From an uncultured bacterium (GTDB taxonomy: Bacteria; Bacillota; Clostridia; Oscillospirales; Oscillospiraceae): a stretch of DNA of 52,841 nucleotides. Location of the stretch: assembly GCA_946056135.1 (NCBI GenBank), contig CAMGIN010000005.1:1-52841 (forward strand). The letters are read 5' to 3'. Positions 47,901-52,841 of the stretch are shown here, one piece after another (position 1 is the first letter of the stretch; every line of letters begins with the position of its first letter). The position numbers and the translations under genes were made by a program. The notes below the pieces were generated by a model. The model did not search any database, had not been told where the DNA came from, and saw only the letters and a program-made list of their open reading frames with translations.

Positions 47901-48194
47901 ATGGAACGAAGCGATGACCATCATAAGATCACAGACCTTTGCTGTCTTCTGGCCCAGATCCGGGATCCCGGGGATATCCAAGCCCTGTTGGAGGATTTGT
48001 GCACCGCCAAGGAGCTGGAGAATATGGCCGAACGCTGCTACGCCGCCAAGCTGCTGCTGGATGGGAAAACCTACAATCAGGTCATGGCCCAGGCCAACAT
48101 TTCCTCCGCTACCCTAAGCCGGGTCTCCCGCTGTGTGCAGTACGGCAGCGGCTATTCCCGCTTGCTGAAGCCTTCCGATGCGAAAGAAGAATAG
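47901..48194 (+). CDS. yerC: TrpR-like protein YerC/YecD
   Basis: A 97-residue protein of the TrpR-like YerC/YecD family. LLAQIRDPGDIQALLEDLCTAKELENMAERCYAAKLLLDGKTYNQVMAQANISSATLSRVSRCV contains the helix-turn-helix (about 57-77). It probably binds DNA as a dimer; an amino-acid effector is possible by analogy with TrpR. CGGAGGA precedes ATG 47901. Position as last gene of an amino-acid transporter operon suggests it controls uptake, but its operator is not identified. Confidence 0.9.
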   Translation: MERSDDHHKITDLCCLLAQIRDPGDIQALLEDLCTAKELENMAERCYAAKLLLDGKTYNQVMAQANISSATLSRVSRCVQYGSGYSRLLKPSDAKEE

Positions 48195-48223
48195 ATTTGC
48201 CAAAGGACCTTCTCCGAAAAGAT

Positions 48224-48265
48224 AGAAGCATCCTCCCGATTCAAAACGGAGGATGCTTCTTTTTA
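48224..48265. terminator. Intrinsic terminator after yerC
   Basis: Arms AGAAGCATCCTCC and GGAGGATGCTTCT (48224-48236, 48248-48260) followed by TTTTA; lies between convergent genes. Confidence 0.9.
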
Positions 48266-48268
48266 TCG

Positions 48269-49030
48269 TTATGCGAATTTGCAAAGCAGCTCCGCCAGGG
48301 CTGCCCAGTCACTTCCCTCGTATTCGAAGTGGCGGCAGTCCGGCTGGCCGGGCAGCTTCCCGGGATCGGCGGGCAGCTGGTCTGATGGGGTCAGGTTGGT
48401 GTGCAGGTACAGCGTGGCCATGCCTGCGGCTTTGGCTCCGGCGATGTCCGTCTCCCGGTCATTGCCGATCATGAGGCAGTTAGCGGGGTCCAGGTTTTCC
48501 GTTTCCAGCAGTGCCCGGTAAAACCGCAGGTCCGGTTTACGGCAGCCATAGTCGGAGGACAGGTAGATGCCGTCCAGCTGCTTCCCCAGCCCCAGATACC
48601 GAAGTTCATAGGCAGTGAAGACGTGCTGGGCATTGCTCAGCAGCCACAGGCGGCAGCCCTGTTCCCGGAGCCGTGCCAGAGCCTCCAGAACGTTGGGATA
48701 GAGCCGGATATAATCCATGGAGAGAATCCGGAAGAACTGGGCCGCGTTGACACCCAGAGTCTGGCTATCCCGGGTCACACCCTTTGCCCGGAACAGCTGG
48801 GCCATAACCTGCTCAAAGGGGATGTCCGGGAAGCACTCGTAGGACTGCCCCGCCGCCGCTTCCCGCTGCTGCATGGCGTCCTGAAAGGCCTGCTTCAGCT
48901 CCGGCCCGGTATAGTGGGCGCCGTAGAAGCCAAAGTAGATGGCGGTCTTCTCCCAGACAGTGTCATCCTCCTCTGTGTGGATGTCCACCAGAGTGCCGTA
49001 CAGGTCGAAAATCAAATCGGTATAGGTCAT
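48269..49030 (-). CDS. HAD family hydrolase
   Basis: A 253-residue haloacid dehalogenase-type phosphatase. Motif I is D9-L-Y-G-T-L-V-D (nucleophile D9), motif II LLSNA, motif III K in GCRKPDLRFY, motif IV IGNDRETDIAGAKAAGM. The second Asp of motif I is Tyr, as in some YjjG-type nucleotidases. The insertion between motifs I and II suggests a cap of the C1 type. AAAGGA is before ATG 49030. The substrate is unknown. The promoter is TTGATT-18-TATACT at 49066-49095. Confidence 0.9.
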   Translation of the reverse strand: MTYTDLIFDLYGTLVDIHTEEDDTVWEKTAIYFGFYGAHYTGPELKQAFQDAMQQREAAAGQSYECFPDIPFEQVMAQLFRAKGVTRDSQTLGVNAAQFFRILSMDYIRLYPNVLEALARLREQGCRLWLLSNAQHVFTAYELRYLGLGKQLDGIYLSSDYGCRKPDLRFYRALLETENLDPANCLMIGNDRETDIAGAKAAGMATLYLHTNLTPSDQLPADPGKLPGQPDCRHFEYEGSDWAALAELLCKFA

Positions 49031-49065
49031 GCGAATCCTTCTTTCCCTCTTATTTCTTTCCCGAA

Positions 49066-49095
49066 AGTATAGCACAGATGCTCCCCAAAAATCAA
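49066..49095 (-). promoter_or_regulatory. Promoter of the HAD gene
   Basis: On the minus strand TTGATT (49090-49095), 18-base spacer, TATACT (49066-49071). Confidence 0.6.
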
Positions 49096-49141
49096 TCCGT
49101 TTCTCCGCAAACGGATTAATTTTCAGCTCCATTTTGCATTC

Positions 49142-49180
49142 AAAAAAACGCCGGAAAACAGGCTTTGTCTTCTGGCGTTC
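49142..49180 (-). terminator. Intrinsic terminator of the second degV gene
   Basis: On the minus strand GAACGCC (about 49173-49180) and GGCGTTT (about 49146-49152) pair, followed by a T-run (49142-49148). Confidence 0.75.
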
Positions 49181-49195
49181 TTTGGTTTTTCCTTA

Positions 49196-50065
49196 TCAGA
49201 CCACAGACTTTTTGATGATACCGGAACCAATGGCGTTGATCCCCACGTGGCTGGCAATGCTGCAAGGGAGCTGAACATAGGAAACGGGGATGTTGGGGAA
49301 TTCCTGCTGAACCCGCTGACGCCATTTCTCCGCCATTTCCTCGTCCGCCAGAGTACCCGCTGTTTCCACCTGGAGCTGGTCGTCCGGCACATCCGCAAAG
49401 CGGGTGGTCCGGTCTGCCTTCAGGGCTTCCAGCATCTTCTCCTCCGCCTGCTTCATACCTCTGGCCTTAGCGAAGGTGTCCAGCTTGTCACCCTGGATCG
49501 TCAGCACTGGCTTCAGGTTGAGGACTGTGGCAAAAGCGGCGACAGCAGGGGTAATCCGCCCGCCCTTCTTCAGGTATTCCATGGAGTCCACACTGATGTA
49601 GATGCTGGCGTCATAGGCCCGCGCTTCCAGATAGTCCTTGATTTGCTTGGCGTTCATGCCTGTCTGGGCCAGCTTCAGGGCACTGTAGACGGACTCCCGC
49701 TGGGTCACGGAGATCCGGTGGTTGTCCACCACCTGGACCTTGCCGTCGTAATCCGCGGCGAACAGAGCGGCATTCTGGCAGGACCCGCTGAGTCCGCTGG
49801 ACATGGGGATGTACACGATCTCGTCGAAGCCATCCTGGAGGATGCTGTCCCAAAGCTCCATGACCTGGCCGGGGGAGGGCTGGGAGGTGGAAATGGCCTG
49901 ATGCTGCTCCATCGCTTCGTAAAGCTGGCCGCTGTGAATCTGGATGCCCTCCAGATACATCTGTTCCTCGATCAGGACTGGCATTGGCAGGAGGTAGATC
50001 CCGGCGCTCTTCGCTTCTTCCTGGGTGATGCCGCTGTTGGTGTCGGTTGAAATTGCAATTTTCAT
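49196..50065 (-). CDS. DegV family fatty-acid-binding protein (second copy)
   Basis: A 289-residue DegV/FakB-type protein. The signature IAISTDTNSGIT, TSQPSPGQVMELWDSIL, YIPMSSGLSGSCQNAALFA (S-S-G-L-S-G-S substrate loop), EYLKKGGRITPAVAAFATVLNLKPVL and a C-terminal HVGINAIGSGIIKK show the full fold. It is clearly different from the copy at 44364. AAAGGCAG lies upstream of ATG 50065. It is divergent from the TetR gene, whose putative operator lies between the two, so it could be under the same control. Confidence 0.93.
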   Translation of the reverse strand: MKIAISTDTNSGITQEEAKSAGIYLLPMPVLIEEQMYLEGIQIHSGQLYEAMEQHQAISTSQPSPGQVMELWDSILQDGFDEIVYIPMSSGLSGSCQNAALFAADYDGKVQVVDNHRISVTQRESVYSALKLAQTGMNAKQIKDYLEARAYDASIYISVDSMEYLKKGGRITPAVAAFATVLNLKPVLTIQGDKLDTFAKARGMKQAEEKMLEALKADRTTRFADVPDDQLQVETAGTLADEEMAEKWRQRVQQEFPNIPVSYVQLPCSIASHVGINAIGSGIIKKSVV

Positions 50066-50112
50066 TGTCGCGTAACTGCCTTTCTATCGATAGCCCTCAC
50101 AGGGGCACCGCG

Positions 50113-50141
50113 TTGACTTTTTTGTAAAAAACTGATACAAT
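50113..50141 (+). promoter_or_regulatory. Promoter of the tetR-like gene
   Basis: TTGACT (50113-50118), 17-base spacer, TACAAT (50136-50141). The -10 region overlaps an inverted repeat. Confidence 0.8.
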
Positions 50142-50158
50142 GCGAGACAAGTGTATCA
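50133..50158. promoter_or_regulatory. Inverted repeat, possible TetR-family operator
   Basis: TGATACA (50133-50139) faces TGTATCA (50152-50158), overlapping the promoter -10. The half site recurs at 50209-50216 (TGTATCAG), each preceded by GAGACAA. It fits autorepression by the TetR-like protein. Confidence 0.6.
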
Positions 50159-50232
50159 CGTTTTCTCTGGTTCAGCAACCATCATTTGTGAGACAAAAAT
50201 GCCGAAAATGTATCAGATCGGGAGAGACGGCT

Positions 50233-50775
50233 ATGGATAAACGGAAAGAGGAAAATCTGCGGGTAAAGAAGAGCATTACCGCCGCACTGTTTTCCCTGGT
50301 ACAGGAAAAACAGCTGGCGGATATCCACATCACAGAGATCATCCGCAAGGCCGGAGTAGCCCGGGCCTCTTTTTACCGGAACTACAGCTCCAAAGAGGAC
50401 ATTGTGGTCACTCTGATCCGGGATATCCTCCAGGCGTACCGGGAACAGATCCGCTATGAGGACGGAAACTTCTATACCTATCACAATCTCCTGCTGAGCT
50501 TTCAGTTTTTCCAAAAATACCGGGACTACATACTGAATCTGTGCCGCTCCGGGTTTTCCACTGCCCTTCTGGAGGAGCTGAACCTGTTTCATGAGAGCAT
50601 CGAGGGCACCATGCCGGCGTCCTCCATACAAAAGTACGAGCTGTATGTCTACATCGGGGCTCTGTTCAACACAGCGCTGGTGTGGCTGGTTGATGAGCAA
50701 AGGATCAGCGCCGAGGAGATTACCGCTTTTTTTCAGGAGAAGGTCTGCCGCATGACGAACAGCGGAAAGGAATGA
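50233..50775 (+). CDS. TetR/AcrR family transcriptional regulator
   Basis: A 180-residue regulator with the TetR helix-turn-helix at the N-terminus (KKSITAALFSLVQEKQLADIHITEIIRKAGVARASFYRNYSSKEDIV; helix-turn-helix about 30-53). The all-helical C-terminal part is the ligand pocket, with no recognised effector. GGGAGAG precedes ATG 50233. It lies upstream of a MATE exporter on the same strand and divergent from degV, so either or both may be targets; an inverted repeat overlaps its promoter. Confidence 0.9.
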   Translation: MDKRKEENLRVKKSITAALFSLVQEKQLADIHITEIIRKAGVARASFYRNYSSKEDIVVTLIRDILQAYREQIRYEDGNFYTYHNLLLSFQFFQKYRDYILNLCRSGFSTALLEELNLFHESIEGTMPASSIQKYELYVYIGALFNTALVWLVDEQRISAEEITAFFQEKVCRMTNSGKE

Positions 50776-50838
50776 ATTGATAACTGCACAACAAAGCGAT
50801 CATTTACGCTGGGAAGGTCAGATTTCCAGGCCCGCCTA

Positions 50839-50867
50839 TTGAAATTGCTCATAAAATACGCTATACT
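50839..50867 (+). promoter_or_regulatory. Promoter of the second MATE gene
   Basis: TTGAAA (50839-50844), 17-base spacer, TATACT (50862-50867). The half-motif GCGATCATTTACGC (from about 50797) upstream resembles the MITE end. Confidence 0.8.
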
Positions 50868-50952
50868 ATATCCATATTTTCGGTATTTTGCCGATTTCGG
50901 ATGGAAAGAAGATTCCCAAAGAACCGGTCAAAAGCAAGAACAGGAGAAATTT

Positions 50953-52332
50953 ATGGCACAGGAAAACGCAAAAGCCTATTTGTTCGAGGAAATGCCCATC
51001 CCCAAGGCGGTGATGCAGCTGTCCATCCCCATCGTGGTCAGTTCTCTGGTCACGATCATCTACAATCTGGCGGACACCTTCTTCGTGGGCATGCTGAACG
51101 ATCCCATCCAGAACGCGGCGGTGACTCTGGTATATCCCGTGATGCTGGCCTTCAACGCGGTAAACAATCTGTTCGGCGTGGGCACTTCCAGCATGATGAG
51201 CCGTAGTCTGGGCAGCGGCGACTATGAGAAAGTGCGAAAAAGCTCCGCTTTTGGCTTCTACGGCGCGTTGTTCAGCGGTCTGCTGTTCTCCCTGCTGTGT
51301 ACGGTCTTCCGGATGCCGCTGCTGCATCTGCTGGGTGCGGACGAGACCACCCTGGAAACCACCTACAACTATATGTTCTGGACCGTCTGCTGCGGCGCTA
51401 TGCCCGCAATTCTAAACGTGGTTCAGGCCTATATGGTCCGCAGCGAGGGGGCCTCCCTCCATGCCAGCATCGGCACCATGAGCGGCTGCATTCTGAACAT
51501 TCTGCTGGACCCCATCTTCATTCTGCCCTGGGGCCTGAACATGGGCGCTGCCGGCGCTGGCCTGGCAACCTTCGTGTCCAACTGCCTGGCCTGTGTGTAT
51601 TTCCTGACGCTGTCCCGGGTGAAGAAGGGCAAGACCTTCGTCTGCATGGACATCCGTAAGCTCAAATATCTGAGCAAGGACATTGTGCTGGGAATCTTCG
51701 GCGTGGGCATTCCCGCCTCCATCCAAAATCTGCTGAACGTGGTAGGCTCTACCATCCTGAATAACTTCACCGCCGCCTACGGAGCCTCTGCCGTGGCCGC
51801 CATGGGCGTGGCCCTGAAGCTGAACATGATCCCCATGCAGATGGGCATGGGCTTCTCCCAGGGCATCATGCCCCTGGTCAGCTACAACTATGCCAGCGGA
51901 AACCGGAAGCGAATGAAGAAGTCCATCCTGTTTGCCGCCGGCATTGTGGTCCCCTTTATGCTGGTGGTGACGGCAGGGTATTTCCTTGGTGCGCCCACAC
52001 TGATCCGTCTGTTCATGAAGAACCAGGAGATCGTGGACTATGGTTCCCACTTCCTACGGATCATGTGCCTGGCCTCCACCTTCCTGTGCATTGACTTCCT
52101 GGCAGTGGGTGTGTTCCAGGCCCTGGGTATGGGCAAGAACGCGCTGATCTTCGCCATCCTGCGTAAAGTGGTACTGGAGATTCCTCTGCTTTTCATCATG
52201 AACGCTGTATATCCCCTATACGGCCTGCCCTATGCCCAGGTGATCACAGAGACGATCCTGGCCGCCGCGGCGATTGTAATGCTGCGCCGAATCTTTAAGC
52301 AGGAAGGGCCTGGAATCACAAAGCAAGTGTAA
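50953..52332 (+). CDS. MATE family efflux transporter (second copy)
   Basis: A 459-residue MATE exporter with about twelve membrane helices. MPIPKAVMQLSIPIVVSSLVTIIYNLADTFFVG is the family start; GVGTSSMMSRSLGSGDYEKVRK and MGFSQGIMPLVSYNYASGNRKRMKKS are the two conserved linker motifs. It differs from the copy at 512-1906 and is of the DinF/NorM-like branch found in Firmicutes (Mep type). ATG 50953 follows AGGAGA by six bases; upstream in-frame sequence overlaps the promoter and is rejected. A TetR regulator precedes it and likely controls it. Substrate unknown. Confidence 0.93.
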   Translation: MAQENAKAYLFEEMPIPKAVMQLSIPIVVSSLVTIIYNLADTFFVGMLNDPIQNAAVTLVYPVMLAFNAVNNLFGVGTSSMMSRSLGSGDYEKVRKSSAFGFYGALFSGLLFSLLCTVFRMPLLHLLGADETTLETTYNYMFWTVCCGAMPAILNVVQAYMVRSEGASLHASIGTMSGCILNILLDPIFILPWGLNMGAAGAGLATFVSNCLACVYFLTLSRVKKGKTFVCMDIRKLKYLSKDIVLGIFGVGIPASIQNLLNVVGSTILNNFTAAYGASAVAAMGVALKLNMIPMQMGMGFSQGIMPLVSYNYASGNRKRMKKSILFAAGIVVPFMLVVTAGYFLGAPTLIRLFMKNQEIVDYGSHFLRIMCLASTFLCIDFLAVGVFQALGMGKNALIFAILRKVVLEIPLLFIMNAVYPLYGLPYAQVITETILAAAAIVMLRRIFKQEGPGITKQV

Positions 52333-52387
52333 TAAAAACGCCCCGAAAGAGTGAGAAAAAACCTGCCTCCTACAGAAACGACGTGAA

Positions 52388-52414
52388 ATGGGAGCCGTCA
52401 AAAACGGCTCCCAT
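52388..52414 (+). terminator. Hairpin after the second MATE gene
   Basis: Arms ATGGGAGCCGT and ACGGCTCCCAT; similar in sequence to the hairpin at 46230 but without a following T-tract. Confidence 0.6.
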
Positions 52415-52535
52415 TAACACCTCAACATATCTAGTGTACTATATTCTAATCCACAAGTCAATAAAATTTTTTAATTTATCAGCATTTCTCCCTTTTGTAC
52501 AGGATATATCAAACTTTTTTATGGACCATCCCATC

Positions 52536-52564
52536 TTGTAAATCAACCATTCCGGTGTTATCAT
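52536..52564 (+). promoter_or_regulatory. Promoter of a leader-like transcript near the window end
   Basis: TTGTAA (52536-52541), 17-base spacer, TATCAT (52559-52564). The stretch 52415-52535 before it is AT-rich and shows no gene. Confidence 0.7.
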
Positions 52565-52590
52565 AAAGATACAAAAAAGGAGTGAGTCCA

Positions 52591-52599
52591 ATGTACTAA
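52591..52599 (+). other. Minimal reading frame Met-Tyr-stop with strong ribosome binding site
   Basis: AAGGAG (52577-52582), eight-base spacer, ATG TAC TAA. Immediately after it, TAATCTC could pair with GAGAGGTTA, hiding the ribosome site of the next small frame. The arrangement resembles translation-attenuation leaders. Confidence 0.5.
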
Positions 52600-52637
52600 G
52601 TAATCTCCGAATCTATAGAAAGAGAGGTTAACCACAG

Positions 52638-52664
52638 ATGGAACCCACCTATGAAAAGGAATAA
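52638..52664 (+). CDS. Eight-residue leader-like peptide MEPTYEKE
   Basis: ATG GAA CCC ACC TAT GAA AAG GAA TAA follows GAGAGG (52622-52627) by ten bases. Its stop lies in the left arm of the terminator at 52663, so translation to the end would disturb the hairpin: a direct way for ribosome position to affect termination. There is no further proof that it is made. A function as leader for a gene beyond the window is possible. Confidence 0.4.
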   Translation: MEPTYEKE

Positions 52665-52712
52665 CCCTTGATCCGCGAAGTGATGAGTTGATGGATCAAG
52701 GGTTATTTCTTT
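52663..52712 (+). terminator. Intrinsic terminator (possible attenuator)
   Basis: Arms AACCCTTGATCC (52663-52674) and GGATCAAGGGTT (52693-52704), followed by ATTTCTTT. Confidence 0.85.
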
Positions 52713-52755
52713 GCCGACAGGCGCTCCAAAGGTGTTTTTTGCTTCTCCTGTAACG

Positions 52756-52804
52756 ATTCAGTCGCAGCCATGTCCCATATCCCGCACTGTAAATGATCGT
52801 TTAT
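52756..52804 (+). repeat. MITE-family left end (outer ATTCAGTCG, inner TAAATGATCGTTTAT)
   Basis: ATTCAGTCG at 52756-52764 and TAAATGATCGTTTAT at 52790-52804 repeat the end structure at 30090-30130. The rest would lie beyond the window. Confidence 0.75.
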
Positions 52805-52808
52805 CTTC

Positions 52809-52841
52809 GAATGCAAAATGCTGAATGCAGAATGCAAAATG
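52809..52841 (+). repeat. Heptamer array (GAATGCA/AAATGCT type), cut by window end
   Basis: Units GAATGCA, AAATGCT, GAATGCA, GAATGCA, AAATG... in seven-base phase, the same units as at 25716. It directly follows a MITE-family end. Confidence 0.8.

Overview
The window looks like chromosome of a GC-rich, Gram-positive member of the Clostridia, most like the gut Oscillospiraceae/Ruminococcaceae group. The evidence is the gene set (divIVA, sepF, gdpP, RNase J, hfq beside mutSL-miaA), regulation by a T-box and a lysine riboswitch, AGGAGG-type ribosome binding sites, vegetative TTGACA/TATAAT promoters, and many intergenic palindromic repeats of the kind common in that group. The exact genus cannot be named from the sequence alone.

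Layout. 1-2240: a MATE exporter and a broken GNAT gene lying between two near-identical repeat halves. 2278-5398: Nudix hydrolase, SPL-like radical SAM protein and a phosphohexomutase with its own promoter. 5571-10636: a co-directional run of XRE-type membrane regulator, 5-formyl-THF cyclo-ligase, small membrane protein, DUF1643 protein, YfcE phosphodiesterase, a DUF6472-like mini-protein and a lipoprotein with an HExxH metallopeptidase motif. 10858-15658: CBS protein, lysine-riboswitch-controlled lysA, hemolysin III protein, CstA transporter plus a small partner. 15915-23678 (minus strand): gdpP-rplI-dnaB-tilS-hpt-ftsH, a classic Firmicute housekeeping run. 24051-28411: RNase J, a Dus enzyme and a zinc-ribbon/parvulin membrane protein. 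28640-37591: miaB-mutS-CPBP protease-mutL-GNAT-miaA-hfq (tRNA modification, mismatch repair, RNA chaperone). 37679-42859: ylmE-sepF-divIVA, then T-box-ileS (division plus isoleucyl-tRNA synthetase, as in Bacillus but without ylmG/ylmH). 43029-43218: tRNA-Thr and tRNA-Tyr. 43577-52332: radical SAM protein, two DegV proteins, an amino-acid ABC transporter with a TrpR-like YerC protein, a HAD hydrolase, and a TetR regulator next to a second MATE exporter.

The most unusual content lies between and inside the genes. Several repeat systems are superimposed: (i) a 159-bp MITE-like element present as two identical inverted copies 35.6 kb apart; (ii) a wider family with an outer ATTCAGTCG and an inner TAAATGATCGTTTAT motif; (iii) GTAGGGG-type palindromes, copies of which lie in frame inside the mutL linker and form the 3' end of a radical SAM gene; (iv) arrays phased at exactly seven bases whose unit differs from locus to locus, often as two opposed arms around a spacer. 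Two promoter-to-terminator leader units contain near-minimal reading frames (Met-Arg-Leu-stop and Met-Tyr-stop), suggesting ribosome-sensing attenuators or small RNAs. cstA has a consensus promoter followed at once by an intrinsic terminator.
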